Assembly (NCBI RefSeq): GCF_900129905.1
Contig: NZ_FQXG01000002.1
Span: 62,001 to 126,000, forward strand
Origin: Ferrimonas marina
GTDB taxonomy: Bacteria; Pseudomonadota; Gammaproteobacteria; Enterobacterales; Shewanellaceae
Length of the DNA stretch: 64,000 bases
Direction of reading: 5' to 3'
Shown here piece by piece: positions 26,222-34,852 of this stretch. Both the position numbers and the translations under genes were made by a program. The notes under the pieces were generated by a model. It saw only the letters and a list, made by a program, of their open reading frames with translations, did no database searches and was not told where the DNA came from. Within the stretch, counting starts at the first letter, position 1, and each line of letters starts with the position of its first letter.

Positions 26222-26667
26222 TAGGACTCCTTAACGGGCAAAGGCACAACCAGTGCCGGCTGCATTGCCCGGCTGTTCGCCAGTGCATCTTGAGACTGGC
26301 GGATGTCGGTATCTGTAGCTTGAAGGGCGACCGCAGCGCTGTCGGGCTTTAACCCTTCACCGCCCAACTGGCGCACCATCACATCGGCCAGACCCACGCC
26401 CTGCTTGCGACTGAGGGCCTGGGCCAGCTCAGCGTCGTAGAAGTCGTGGAACACGCCACGCTTCTCGCTCAGAGCACCATCTTCATCTTTCAGCGCGTCG
26501 GTGGCGCTGCGCATCTGCTTTAGCACGGTCTGCAGGAACTGGGCCTCAAACTGTTGTGCCACTTCGCGCAGGGCACCCTCTTCGCCGTGTTGAGCGCGGA
26601 TGTCCGCCGCGCTCTGGGTTTGACTGGCCAGGTAACCGGCCGCTTGGGTCTGTTTCATCGCATCCAT
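26221..26667 (-). CDS. flgJ: Rod-binding protein FlgJ, short form without glucosaminidase domain
   Basis: A 148-residue protein corresponding only to the N-terminal rod-binding half of FlgJ. EGALREVAQQFEAQFLQTVLKQMR (about 30-55) and GVFHDFYDAELAQALSRKQGVGLADVMVRQL (about 75-110) are the rod-capping scaffold. The C-terminal peptidoglycan hydrolase present in enteric FlgJ is absent, so another enzyme must open the wall. The ATG overlaps the flgI stop (TGATG) and its TAA overlaps the flgK start, showing tight coupling on both sides. Confidence 0.9.
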   Translation of the reverse strand: MDAMKQTQAAGYLASQTQSAADIRAQHGEEGALREVAQQFEAQFLQTVLKQMRSATDALKDEDGALSEKRGVFHDFYDAELAQALSRKQGVGLADVMVRQLGGEGLKPDSAAVALQATDTDIRQSQDALANSRAMQPALVVPLPVKES

Positions 26668-27764
26668 CAGATCACCACCAGTTCCGCTTCCAGCGCGCCG
26701 GCTTCGTCCAGCGCCTGCAGGATTGCCATCAGATCGGTCGGGGCCGCGCCCAGGCTGTTCACCGCCCGGACGATCTCGTCCAGGGTGGTGCCTTCCGGCC
26801 AGATGAACATCCCGGCATCGCCCATGTCGATGTCCACCGCCGAGTCCTGGATCACCTGGGTGTTACCACCGGACAGGGCGCCTGGCTGGCTCACCATCTG
26901 TTGCTCGGTGATGGTCACCGTCAGGTTGCCGTGACTGACCGCCGCCTGCTGAACCCGCACCTCACGACCGATCACCACGGTGCCGGTGCGGCTGTTGAAC
27001 ACCACCCGGGGACGCTGACGCCCCAGTTCAATGGGCAGCTCCTCCAGCATCGACATAAAGGTCACCCGCTGACGGGGTTCGATAGGCGCCTGCACCATTA
27101 CCTTGGCGTGGTCCTGGGCCCGGGCCACGTCGGGGCCGAAGATCTCATTGATGGTCAGCTCGATGTTACGGGCGGTCTGGAAGCTGGGCAGGCGCAGGTT
27201 GAGCACCACGTCCGGGGTGTCATTGAAGTTGGAGGGGATCTCCGCCTCCATGATCGCTCCAGAGGGGATCAGCCCCACCGTGGGTGTGTTAATGGTCACT
27301 GACGTGCCATTACGCCCCTCGGCGGAGATCCCGCCCACCACCAGGTTGCCCTGGGCCACGGCATAGACCTCGCCGTCGATGCCGTGCAACGGCGTCATCA
27401 GCAGGGTGCCGCCGCGCAGGCTTTTGGCATCGCCGATGGAGGAGACGGTGACATTGAGGGTCTGACCCGGGCTGGCCAGCGGCGAAACGGTGGCATGTAC
27501 TGCCACCGCGGCAACGTTTTTCAGCTTGGGATCAGTCCGGTCATCCAGTTGGACACCAAACTGCTTGAGCATGTTGACCACCGACTGACTGGTGAAACGC
27601 ACCTGAGTCTTGTCACCGGTGCCGTCCAGGCCAACCACCAGGCCGTAGCCCACCAGTTGGTTCTCCCGAACACCCTGGACATCAACGATGTCCATCAGTA
27701 GCCGCTCCGAGGCGGCTTGCGCGAATACCGGCAACAGGGCCAGTGCAATCAGAAACTTGCGCAT
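26667..27764 (-). CDS. flgI: Flagellar P-ring protein FlgI
   Basis: A 365-residue periplasmic protein that forms the peptidoglycan ring around the rod. The signal peptide ([17 protein letters not shown]) is cleaved near residue 18. Conserved blocks follow: [39 protein letters not shown], and the C-terminal [31 protein letters not shown]. Length is standard. It lies nine bases after flgH and overlaps flgJ. Confidence 0.97.
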   Translation of the reverse strand: MRKFLIALALLPVFAQAASERLLMDIVDVQGVRENQLVGYGLVVGLDGTGDKTQVRFTSQSVVNMLKQFGVQLDDRTDPKLKNVAAVAVHATVSPLASPGQTLNVTVSSIGDAKSLRGGTLLMTPLHGIDGEVYAVAQGNLVVGGISAEGRNGTSVTINTPTVGLIPSGAIMEAEIPSNFNDTPDVVLNLRLPSFQTARNIELTINEIFGPDVARAQDHAKVMVQAPIEPRQRVTFMSMLEELPIELGRQRPRVVFNSRTGTVVIGREVRVQQAAVSHGNLTVTITEQQMVSQPGALSGGNTQVIQDSAVDIDMGDAGMFIWPEGTTLDEIVRAVNSLGAAPTDLMAILQALDEAGALEAELVVI

Positions 27765-27773
27765 GAATACCCC

Positions 27774-28442
27774 TTAGAACGGGAAGACTGGATCGTTGAA
27801 GAAGCGGGTACCCCAACCCGGCGCATTGACGTCGGCCAGGGTGCCCCGGCCGCCGTAGCTGATGCGCGCGTCGGCGATGCGCTGAGAGGAGATGCGGTTT
27901 TGCTGGTCGATATCCTCGGTGCGAACCAGACCCACCAGGCGGATGAACTCATCCCCCTGGTTCAGTCGCAGCCACTTCTCGCCGCGGATGATCAACACCC
28001 CATTGGGCAAGACATCCGCCACGGTCACGGTGATGGCACCGGAAAGCTGGTTCTGCTGAGACGAGGAACCGTTACCGGAAAAATCCCTTCCGCCCCCCAG
28101 ACCAAAGGCACCGGAGCCGGAGCTGTTACCACCAAAGGAGTAGGAGCCGGAGGCGTCCATGTTGCTGTCCTTGGAGGTGGAGGTGCCCGCCTTCTTACTG
28201 GCCTGAGTCTTCTCGTCCAGCTCCACGGTGAGGATGTCACCGATACGGTAAGCTCGACGATCCTGGTACAGCGCCATGGTGTAGCCGCGGCGGTAGAGGC
28301 TGCCGGCCTTGGCGGTCGGCAGCACCATCTCCAGCGCTGGCGGCGCGTACTCCGGCGCGTTGGGCGCCTGCTGTTCCGGGATGTAGGGTGTGGCACAACC
28401 GGTAAGCAGCAGTGCCAGCAGCAAAGACCAGACTCTCAGCAC
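27774..28442 (-). CDS. flgH: Flagellar L-ring protein FlgH
   Basis: A 222-residue outer-membrane lipoprotein forming the L-ring. The lipobox LLTGC is at residues 12-16, giving lipid-modified Cys16. GSLYRRG, RAYRIGDILTVELDE and GEKWLRLNQGDEFIRLVGLVR are family blocks, as is the ending ADARISYGGRG. The start is GTG (28440-28442) with an AGGAG site. It stands between flgG and flgI. Confidence 0.96.
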   Translation of the reverse strand: MLRVWSLLLALLLTGCATPYIPEQQAPNAPEYAPPALEMVLPTAKAGSLYRRGYTMALYQDRRAYRIGDILTVELDEKTQASKKAGTSTSKDSNMDASGSYSFGGNSSGSGAFGLGGGRDFSGNGSSSQQNQLSGAITVTVADVLPNGVLIIRGEKWLRLNQGDEFIRLVGLVRTEDIDQQNRISSQRIADARISYGGRGTLADVNAPGWGTRFFNDPVFPF

Positions 28443-28452
28443 GTTAGGCTCC

Positions 28453-29238
28453 TTACAACACCTGGTTGAGGTACTTGAGCATGTCGTCGGAGGAGGACAC
28501 CACCTTGGCGTTCATCTCGTAGGCACGCTGGGTGGAGATCATCTCGACCATCTCCTCAACCACGTTGACGTTGGAGCCCTCCAGCACGCCCTGGCGGATG
28601 GTGCCCAGGGCTGCATCGCCCGGGATCCCCTCCAGCGCAGCGCCGGAGCCGGCGGTCTCGCGGTATAGGTTGTTGCCCATCGCTTCTAGACCCGCCGGGT
28701 TGGTGAAGTTCACCAGGGTGATCTGACCCAGCTCCTGCGGCTCGGCGTCACCGGCCATCTGGGCGCTGACGATACCGTCGGTACCGATGGTGACAGTCAG
28801 CGCTTCTTCCGGGATCTCGATGGCAGGCACCATCGGCATGCCCTCGGAGGTGACCATCAGGCCATCGGCATTGCGGTAGAACTGGCCGTCACGGGTGTAG
28901 GCAAAGTCGCCATTGGCCTGCTCCACCTGGAAGAAACCGTTACCCAGGATCGCCATATCCAGCGGCTGGTCGGTGGTCACCAGTTCGCCCACGGAGAACA
29001 CCTTCTGGGTGCCGGCAACGTTCACACCGGTGCCCAGCTGCAGGCCGGAGGGCAGTTCGTTCTGCTGGTCCGCCATGGCACCGGGCTGACGGTGCGTCTG
29101 GTAGAACAGATCGTTGAAGTTTACCCGGTCGCGCTTGAAGCCGGTGGTGTTCACGTTCGCCAGGTTGTTGGCGATGGTGGTCATCTTGGTGTCCTGGGCG
29201 GACAGACCGGTTTTACTGATCCACAAAGCAGATTGCAT
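28453..29238 (-). CDS. flgG: Distal rod protein FlgG
   Basis: A 261-residue distal rod protein. The N-terminus ALWISKTGLSAQDTKMTTIANNLANVNTTGFKRD carries the rod signature, and the C-terminus LEGSNVNVVEEMVEMISTQRAYEMNAKVV matches FlgG almost residue for residue. Length equals the E. coli protein (260). It is preceded by an AAGGATAAG site and follows flgF by 30 bases. Confidence 0.97.
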   Translation of the reverse strand: MQSALWISKTGLSAQDTKMTTIANNLANVNTTGFKRDRVNFNDLFYQTHRQPGAMADQQNELPSGLQLGTGVNVAGTQKVFSVGELVTTDQPLDMAILGNGFFQVEQANGDFAYTRDGQFYRNADGLMVTSEGMPMVPAIEIPEEALTVTIGTDGIVSAQMAGDAEPQELGQITLVNFTNPAGLEAMGNNLYRETAGSGAALEGIPGDAALGTIRQGVLEGSNVNVVEEMVEMISTQRAYEMNAKVVSSSDDMLKYLNQVL

Positions 29239-29268
29239 CTTCTTATCCTTTTAATCGGGCCAGGGCCC

Positions 29269-29997
29269 TTAGCTACCGCGAACCAGGCGGTTACCCGCCT
29301 GGGCCAGGGTCTCGGCGTTCTTCATCAGCTTGACCTGAACCTCGAACTGGCGGCCCAGGTTCATGGAGGCCAGCAGCTCCTCGATGGCGTGCACGTTGCT
29401 GCCCTCAAGATGGCCATTGGTGACCTGGACCTCTTCGTCCTGGGGGGCCACCAGGCCATCGTCGAAGCGCATCAGGCCATCGGTGGCCTTGGTCATCAAC
29501 GCCGCATCCGGGTTGACCAGTTTCAGCCGCCCTACCTCGTCAATCAGGCCGCCGTCCGCCGGCAGCACACTGACGGTGCCGTCGTTGCCGATATCCAGCT
29601 CACGGTATTCCGGCAGCTGGATGGGGCCATCGACCCCCACCACCGGACGACCGTCCAGTTGCAGCTCACCCTCGGCATTGAGGGTAAAGCCGCCGGCGCG
29701 GGTGTAGGCCTCGCCATCCTCGGTCTGAACCGCGAACCAGCCCTCGCCCTGGATGGCGATGTCCAGGTCACGACCGGTGGCCATCATGGCGCCGGCGCGC
29801 TGTAGGGTACCGGCGCTCTGGGTCTGGGCCAGCACTCGGGTACCATGGCCGGCGCCCTGCAGCTGGTGCTGTTGCACCCGCTCCAGATCGGCGCGGAAGC
29901 CGGCGGTGTTGGCGTTGGCCAGGTTGTTGGCACGGATCGCCTGGGCTTCCAGGGTCCGGGTAGCGCCACTGACGGCGGTGTAGAGCAGCTTATCCAT
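29269..29997 (-). CDS. flgF: Proximal rod protein FlgF
   Basis: A 242-residue rod protein. MDKLLYTAVSGATRTLEAQA is the standard FlgF start, followed by IRANNLANANTAGFRADL, and the C-terminal LEGSNVHAIEELLASMNLGRQFEVQVKLM fits the family. It sits between flgE and flgG. Confidence 0.96.
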   Translation of the reverse strand: MDKLLYTAVSGATRTLEAQAIRANNLANANTAGFRADLERVQQHQLQGAGHGTRVLAQTQSAGTLQRAGAMMATGRDLDIAIQGEGWFAVQTEDGEAYTRAGGFTLNAEGELQLDGRPVVGVDGPIQLPEYRELDIGNDGTVSVLPADGGLIDEVGRLKLVNPDAALMTKATDGLMRFDDGLVAPQDEEVQVTNGHLEGSNVHAIEELLASMNLGRQFEVQVKLMKNAETLAQAGNRLVRGS

Positions 29998-30011
29998 GGG
30001 TCAACGCTCCG

Positions 30012-31244
30012 TTAGATCGCCTGGAACAACGCCTGGGTCAGCTGGTTCTGGGTGCTGATCACCTTGGAGTTGGACTGGTAGTTGCGCTGGGCGGTCATCA
30101 GGTTGACCAGCTCACCGGTCAGGTCGACGTTGGAGCCCTCAATGCCACCGGAGTAGAGGCTACCCAGGGTGCCGGTACCCGCCGCACCCATCACCGGCTG
30201 GCCGGAGCTGAAGGTAGCGGTCCAGGCGGTGTTGTTGGTCTGTTGCAGGCCGTTGGGGTTGGGGAAGTTGGCCATCACAACCTGGCCCTGCAGTTGGTCC
30301 TGACCGTTGGTGTAGACGCCGTAGACCATGCCGTTGTCATCAACGCGGATACCGGAAAGCTCACCGGCGGTGTAGCCATCCTGGGTCATGGAGGCGACAG
30401 CAAACTCGGAACCGAACTGGGTGGCGTTGCTCATGTCCAGGTCCATCGCCAGGTTGGCGGCGCCATTGAAGATGGAGTTGCCATCGGCATCGGTCAGGGT
30501 GTTGGGGATGTCGAAAGACGGGTTGCCGCCGGAGGTCATGCTGCCGTTGGAGTCAAAGGTGATGGTGTGGCCGGCACCGCCGTTGACGTAAGGAGAGATA
30601 TCCACACCGTCCAGCTCGTACTTCACCTCCCAGGTGTTGTCGGCGGTCTTGATGTAGTACTGGGTCAGGTTGTGCTCGTTACCCAGGGAGTCGTACACCT
30701 TGGTGGAGTTCAGCGCGTGGTAGCTTTCCGGATCGGTCGGATCGAAGTCTGCTGCAATCAGGTCTTCGTTGCGGGAGTCCAGGTTCAGGCCCATGCGGAT
30801 GTTCTCGGTGGCACTGGCCGGCAGCGCGCCGTTATCGATGCGCAGGCCGCCGGTGGAGCCGGTCAGCAGTTGGCCGTTGGCCCCCACCGGGTAGCCCTGC
30901 AGCACACCGCCGTAGGCATCAACGATGTAGCCGTCCTTGTCCATCTGGAACATGCCGGCACGGCTGTAGCTCATGGAGCCGCCATTTTCAGTCACGAAGA
31001 AACCGTTGCCGGAGATCGCCATGTCCAACTGACGACCGGTGTACATGATGTCACCCTCGGCGTCGAAGTTCTGGGACACGTTGGCCATGGTCACACCGCC
31101 CGGTTGGCCGCCGGCGTAAACCGCGGAGAACTCACTGCGCGCACCACGGAAACCCGGGGTGGAGACGTTGGCGATGTTGTGGGAGATGGTGTTCAGATCC
31201 TGGCTGGTAGTGCGCAGGCCGCTCAGAGCAATATTAAAAGACAT
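30012..31244 (-). CDS. flgE: Flagellar hook protein FlgE
   Basis: A 410-residue hook subunit. The N-terminal MSFNIALSGLRTTSQDLNTI and SHNIANVSTPGFRGARSEF, and the C-terminal GIEGSNVDLTGELVNLMTAQRNYQSNSKVI are the conserved D0 parts. The middle is Gly/Asp-rich outer domain, and length is typical. Hook length would normally be set by FliK, which is not encoded in this window. Confidence 0.97.
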   Translation of the reverse strand: MSFNIALSGLRTTSQDLNTISHNIANVSTPGFRGARSEFSAVYAGGQPGGVTMANVSQNFDAEGDIMYTGRQLDMAISGNGFFVTENGGSMSYSRAGMFQMDKDGYIVDAYGGVLQGYPVGANGQLLTGSTGGLRIDNGALPASATENIRMGLNLDSRNEDLIAADFDPTDPESYHALNSTKVYDSLGNEHNLTQYYIKTADNTWEVKYELDGVDISPYVNGGAGHTITFDSNGSMTSGGNPSFDIPNTLTDADGNSIFNGAANLAMDLDMSNATQFGSEFAVASMTQDGYTAGELSGIRVDDNGMVYGVYTNGQDQLQGQVVMANFPNPNGLQQTNNTAWTATFSSGQPVMGAAGTGTLGSLYSGGIEGSNVDLTGELVNLMTAQRNYQSNSKVISTQNQLTQALFQAI

Positions 31245-31265
31245 TGTGATGGTTCCTTATCGGCC

Positions 31266-32000
31266 TTAAGCCATTTCTCGAATATCAAACAGGGACACTG
31301 CGCCGATGCCGTTATCAAGCTCCAGCATCATGTAGCCGGTGGTGGAGGCGATGTGGACGCGCTCAACCGTGGCGGCCACCAGCACGGTGGCATCGGTGGA
31401 CTCACCTTCGGCGGTACTCTTGGCGTTGAGCTCATACTCGCCCGGGGGCAGGCCCAGCTCTTCCGGGTCCAGCTCCCAATCGATGGCGCCAGCGGATTGC
31501 TGACCCAGGTCGATGGTCGCCACCACGTCACCAGCTTCGTCGGTAACCTCCAGCAGCAGGGTCTCTACCGCATGGTCCAGCTCGATCTGACCGCTAACGG
31601 CGTCTTCACCAATGGTGATGCTGTCCGCCGGGGCCATCACGGTGCGGCCCAGCATGTTGGTGGTGCCCAGCACCTGCAGGTTCTCCGCCAGGATTGCCAT
31701 GTTCTGTTGGCCCATGCGCAGGTGCTCCAGACTCTCCACCTGGGAGAACTGGGCCAACTGGGTCACGTACTCGGCGCCGTCCATCGGGTTGAGCGGATCC
31801 TGGTTCTGGATCTGCGCCACCATCAGGGTCAAAAACTCGTTACGCAAGCCAGCGGCACTGTTGGGGTCCTGCCAGCCACCACCGGGTTCACCGCTGCTGG
31901 TGGTTGCCGGATCCGCGCTGTTAGTGGCCGGGGTCGGCTGGGCTGCCGCGGCGGCGCTGGGCAACTCCTGGGAGTTGTACTGTCCAATCTGCATCATCAC
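31266..32000 (-). CDS. flgD: Hook assembly scaffold FlgD
   Basis: A 244-residue hook cap. FLTLMVAQIQNQDPLNPMDGAEYVTQLAQFSQVES (about 53-87) is the hallmark FlgD segment. The N-terminal 45 residues are Ala/Pro/Thr-rich and flexible. The C-terminal Ig-like and tudor-like parts follow (VLLEVTDEAGDVV, LDPEELGLPPGEYEL). The start overlaps the flgC stop by four bases. Confidence 0.95.
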   Translation of the reverse strand: MMMQIGQYNSQELPSAAAAAQPTPATNSADPATTSSGEPGGGWQDPNSAAGLRNEFLTLMVAQIQNQDPLNPMDGAEYVTQLAQFSQVESLEHLRMGQQNMAILAENLQVLGTTNMLGRTVMAPADSITIGEDAVSGQIELDHAVETLLLEVTDEAGDVVATIDLGQQSAGAIDWELDPEELGLPPGEYELNAKSTAEGESTDATVLVAATVERVHIASTTGYMMLELDNGIGAVSLFDIREMA

Positions 32001-32413
32001 ATGCCTCCCAGTTTCAGCAGGTTCTGTTGCATGGAGCTGACCCGCGCCATGACGTCGGTGGAGGTCTCGAAGGCACGGGTGGCGGCCATCATGTCCGCCA
32101 TCTCCTGCACGCTGTTGACGTTTGAGTAGAAGACGTAGCCGGTGTCATCCGCCATCGGATGGTCCGGCTCGTAGCGCTTTTCCAGCGCCGCATCGGATTG
32201 CACCACACCCGCCATGTTGACGTTGGCACTGACACCGCCGGTCTGAGTCTGCTGGTAGATGGTCTGGAACACCGGTTTGAGCGCGCGGTAGGCGGTCTCT
32301 TCGCTGCTGGCCGCCGCGTCGACGTTGGCCAGGTTAGAAGCCACGGTGTTCAACCGCTGGCTCTGGGCGTTCATCGCCGAACCGGCGATGGTGTAGATCT
32401 CACTGAAAGACAT
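31997..32413 (-). CDS. flgC: Proximal rod protein FlgC
   Basis: A 138-residue rod protein. IAGSAMNAQSQRLNTVASNLANVDAAAS is the N-terminal rod motif, and VNSVQEMADMMAATRAFETSTDVMARV the C-terminal one. PDHPMADDTGYVFYSNVN is a FlgC-specific block. It follows flgB by two bases and overlaps flgD by four. Confidence 0.97.
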   Translation of the reverse strand: MSFSEIYTIAGSAMNAQSQRLNTVASNLANVDAAASSEETAYRALKPVFQTIYQQTQTGGVSANVNMAGVVQSDAALEKRYEPDHPMADDTGYVFYSNVNSVQEMADMMAATRAFETSTDVMARVSSMQQNLLKLGGM

Positions 32414-32415
32414 GG

Positions 32416-32766
32416 TTAACGACCCTCAATGGCCTTTTGCAGGCCTTGGATTTTCATGTTCAGAAACGTCAGGCTGGTTTGGAAGTCCATGGCGTTCTGG
32501 GAGAACCGCGCCTGCTCCTGACCCAGCTCGACGGTGTTACCGTCGGCAGAGGGCTGGTGGGGCACCCGGTAGGCCAGCTGGTAATCGCGGTTGACGCCCA
32601 TGGCCGGGTCCAACTGCTGCATCAACTGGGAGAAATCCAGATCACGGGCCTTATACCCTGGGGTTTCCGCGTTGGCTAAATTGCCGGACAATACCCGGGC
32701 ACGCTCGACCCGGAAATCCAGCGTGTTAGCATGAACGCCCAGAGCGGCATCCAGATTGATCGCCAT
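32416..32766 (-). CDS. flgB: Proximal rod protein FlgB
   Basis: A 116-residue proximal rod protein and the first gene of the operon. LDFRVERARVLSGNLANAETPGYKARDLDF is the rod signature, and VELGQEQARFSQNAMDFQTSLTFLNMKIQGLQKAI closes it. A sigma-54-type promoter lies about 45 bases upstream. Confidence 0.97.
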   Translation of the reverse strand: MAINLDAALGVHANTLDFRVERARVLSGNLANAETPGYKARDLDFSQLMQQLDPAMGVNRDYQLAYRVPHQPSADGNTVELGQEQARFSQNAMDFQTSLTFLNMKIQGLQKAIEGR

Positions 32767-32812
32767 GTCGACTCCTTTTGATTCAGTTCTGTCTTAAGGC
32801 TGAACCCTATAA

Positions 32813-32827
32813 ACAAGAGTCGTGCCA
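32813..32827 (-). promoter_or_regulatory. Sigma-54 promoter of the flgB operon
   Basis: On the minus strand the sequence is TGGCACGACTCTTGT, matching the TGGCAC-N5-TTGC consensus at every -24 position and three of four -12 positions (final C is T). The distance to the flgB ATG (about 45 bases) is right. The LafK-type activator encoded at 39860 is the expected partner. Confidence 0.8.
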
Positions 32828-32868
32828 CTTTTTTAAAATGAATAAAAACAAATACTTAGGTGACGTCC

Positions 32869-33594
32869 GTGGGCATTAAGGGAAGGGCCATTTCCGCTTT
32901 TTTCGCCGCCACCTTCCTGCTGCTTCCCCTGCAGGGACAAGCGGAAACCGAGGGCGCTAAAGCGCAGATTGAGCAGGCGATGATGGCCCAGCTCAAACAG
33001 GAACTGGCTACCTGGCAGCGCCGCAGTGGCGCCGAACTGATGGACGAAGGGATCAGCCTTCGATTACCCAGTTCGGTGGCGCAGTTGGCCCCCTGCCCTA
33101 CCCCATTGGAGGTGGAGGCCGGTCGCAACGCACCGCTGGGCCACCAACAGCGCCAGATCCGCTGCGAGGCAGAGGGCTGGCGCCTGTTTGTCCGGGCCCG
33201 GGTGGAAGCCAAGGTAACGGTGCCGGTAACGGTACGCCGGCTCGGTCGGGGCCACCGCATTGAGCGGACTGATCTGGTGATGGAGCCCCGGGTGTTGGGG
33301 CTGTCGGATCAGGACCTGGTGTTTGCCCAGAGCGATCTGGTAGGCCAGAGCGTGCGGCGCTCGCTGCGGCCCGGCCAGCCGGTACGGCTCAGTCAGATCA
33401 GCCCCCCCTACCTGGTGGCCATGGGCGATGAGGTGGTGATCCAGGCCGGCACCGAGGGCTTTGCCGCCACCATGACCGGCACCGCGCTGGACAACGGCAG
33501 CGAAGGCCAGGCGGTACGGGTACGCAATAACAGCAGCGGCCAGGTGATCACCGCCTACCCGGTGCGCAAGGGCGTGGTGGCGACCCGTTATTGA
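32869..33594 (+). CDS. flgA: Flagellar P-ring assembly chaperone FlgA
   Basis: A 241-residue periplasmic chaperone for FlgI. A signal peptide ends near LQGQAE. The C-terminal SAF-like domain is clear: VPVTVRRLGRGHRIERTDLVM, LVGQSVRRSLRPGQPVRLSQI, and VQAGTEGFAATMTGTALDNGSEGQAVRVRNNSSG (read in pieces). I prefer GTG 32869, which has AGG eight bases upstream; an alternative GTG at 32860 in the same frame has no site. It is divergent from flgB and begins flgAMN. Confidence 0.93.
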   Translation: MGIKGRAISAFFAATFLLLPLQGQAETEGAKAQIEQAMMAQLKQELATWQRRSGAELMDEGISLRLPSSVAQLAPCPTPLEVEAGRNAPLGHQQRQIRCEAEGWRLFVRARVEAKVTVPVTVRRLGRGHRIERTDLVMEPRVLGLSDQDLVFAQSDLVGQSVRRSLRPGQPVRLSQISPPYLVAMGDEVVIQAGTEGFAATMTGTALDNGSEGQAVRVRNNSSGQVITAYPVRKGVVATRY

Positions 33595-33643
33595 AAATTA
33601 TTTTTGACCTGCGTTTAAGAATTGACGGCGCACAGTCGCTTTT

Positions 33644-33672
33644 TTGACAGCGTAACCAAGAACGCTTTGAAT
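33644..33672 (+). promoter_or_regulatory. Possible sigma-70 promoter of flgMN
   Basis: TTGACA (33644-33649), a 17-base spacer and TTGAAT (33667-33672) lie 15 bases before the flgM ATG. The -35 is perfect and the -10 matches four of six. It would let the anti-sigma factor be made apart from flgA. Confidence 0.4.
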
Positions 33673-33687
33673 TAATGGATGTAAACT

Positions 33688-33963
33688 ATGGAAATCAACA
33701 AGTTATCATCAAACTTCCCGGTTGATTTGAAATCCGCAAGCCAACCGGCAAGCGCTAAGCCGGCCCCGGCCAGCCAAAAACCGGCCAATAAAGAAGCGAT
33801 CAGCGAAGACTGGCAGCTGCTGGATCAGGCCAATCGTGAACTGGCGGAAATGGCCGATGTTGATCTGGAAAAGGTCAACGCCCTGCGCACTCAGCTGAAG
33901 AACGGCACCTTTGATCTGGACCTGTCCGATCTGGCCGGCAGCATGATGGAGCAACACGGCTAA
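33688..33963 (+). CDS. flgM: Anti-sigma-28 factor FlgM
   Basis: A 91-residue mostly disordered inhibitor of the flagellar sigma factor FliA. MEINKLSSN opens the family; the middle is Ala/Lys/Pro-rich, and the sigma-binding half reads VDLEKVNALRTQLKNGTFDLDLSDLAGSMM in outline. Its presence implies that a lateral FliA exists elsewhere in the genome. It is followed one base later by flgN. Confidence 0.9.
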   Translation: MEINKLSSNFPVDLKSASQPASAKPAPASQKPANKEAISEDWQLLDQANRELAEMADVDLEKVNALRTQLKNGTFDLDLSDLAGSMMEQHG

Positions 33964-33964
33964 T

Positions 33965-34405
33965 ATGGTCAGCAAACGGGAACGGCTGCAGATCCTGGTG
34001 CGTGAGATCCGCCAGGACATCGAGGACTACAAGCAACTGCGCAGCCTACTGCGTCATCAGCGTGAGTTGCTGCAGCGCCGCGACAGCCAGGCGCTGGAGC
34101 AACACAACCCGCGCCAAAACGCCTTGTGTCAAACCCTGGCTCGCCGCGCCAAGCGTCGTGGTGAGATCCTGGAGAGCCTGGGCGTGTCAGCCGACAACGG
34201 TGGTATGGATCGACTGATCAAGGCCCTGGCGGCACAAAGCCAGAAGCCGCTGCTGGCGCTGTGGCAGCAACTGGGCAGCCTGGTGAAGGAGTGTCAGTTG
34301 GAGAATGAGGTCAATGGTAAGCTGTTGGCCAACCAGAAGGCGTTATTGGACCGGGTCCTTAACGTCGAGCAAGCCAATCAACTGGACTACGGTCAGCCGG
34401 CGTAA
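33965..34405 (+). CDS. flgN: FlgK/FlgL export chaperone FlgN
   Basis: A 146-residue all-helical chaperone. The heptad-rich sequence from EIRQDIEDYKQLRSLL to LANQKALLDRVLNVEQANQ, with the C-terminal 'N--NG-LL--N' block (ENEVNGKLLANQK) that binds FlgK and FlgL, is typical. It is last in flgAMN and convergent with fliJ. Confidence 0.88.
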   Translation: MVSKRERLQILVREIRQDIEDYKQLRSLLRHQRELLQRRDSQALEQHNPRQNALCQTLARRAKRRGEILESLGVSADNGGMDRLIKALAAQSQKPLLALWQQLGSLVKECQLENEVNGKLLANQKALLDRVLNVEQANQLDYGQPA

Positions 34406-34435
34406 GTCGGCGCCGTTGCTAAAGACGAGGCCGGG

Positions 34436-34852
34436 TTAGCGACTGCGAACCCGGCGCTGTGCAAACTCGTCCATCTGCTTCTGTTCCCGCCTCTGTGCCC
34501 GCTGCTGTTCGCTGCGGGCATTTTCTTGTTCCAGCCACACCAAGCCCTGACGACGGCCTAACTGCTTCTGCCACTGGCCATCGATCTGGCTGAGATCCTG
34601 CTGTGCTACTGCCTGCTGGCGCAGGCACTGCTCCACCATCGGCCGTAACTGCTGATTCATCTGGCTACGGTTGCTCATCAGCAGCGCACTGGCGTGATTG
34701 CCACTGCCGCTGTACTCCTCGATCAGCCCCTCCAACTGGGCCTGGCGCTGGGTCAGGTTGGCCAAGCGCTGTTGTCGCGCCTGGCGCTGTTTGCCCAAAT
34801 CGAGCAGCCGCTTCTCCTGCTGCTCACGCAGCAGGACGATGGGATCAGCCAT
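34436..34852 (-). CDS. fliJ: Flagellar export chaperone FliJ
   Basis: A 138-residue coiled-coil protein rich in Gln, Arg and Leu, the stalk of the export ATPase. Identification rests on size, coiled-coil composition and position right after fliI, whose stop it overlaps (start 34852, fliI stop 34845-34847). FliJ proteins are poorly conserved, so sequence alone would not settle it. Confidence 0.85.
   Translation of the reverse strand: MADPIVLLREQQEKRLLDLGKQRQARQQRLANLTQRQAQLEGLIEEYSGSGNHASALLMSNRSQMNQQLRPMVEQCLRQQAVAQQDLSQIDGQWQKQLGRRQGLVWLEQENARSEQQRAQRREQKQMDEFAQRRVRSR

Noticed and set aside
30243-32129. 628-codon plus-strand frame opposite flgE-flgC
   Set aside because: It spans several real flagellar genes on the other strand and has His/Val/Gly-rich shadow composition. 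The same applies to frames 20186-21901, 36873-37838, 37714-39564 and 47089-48756 (minus).
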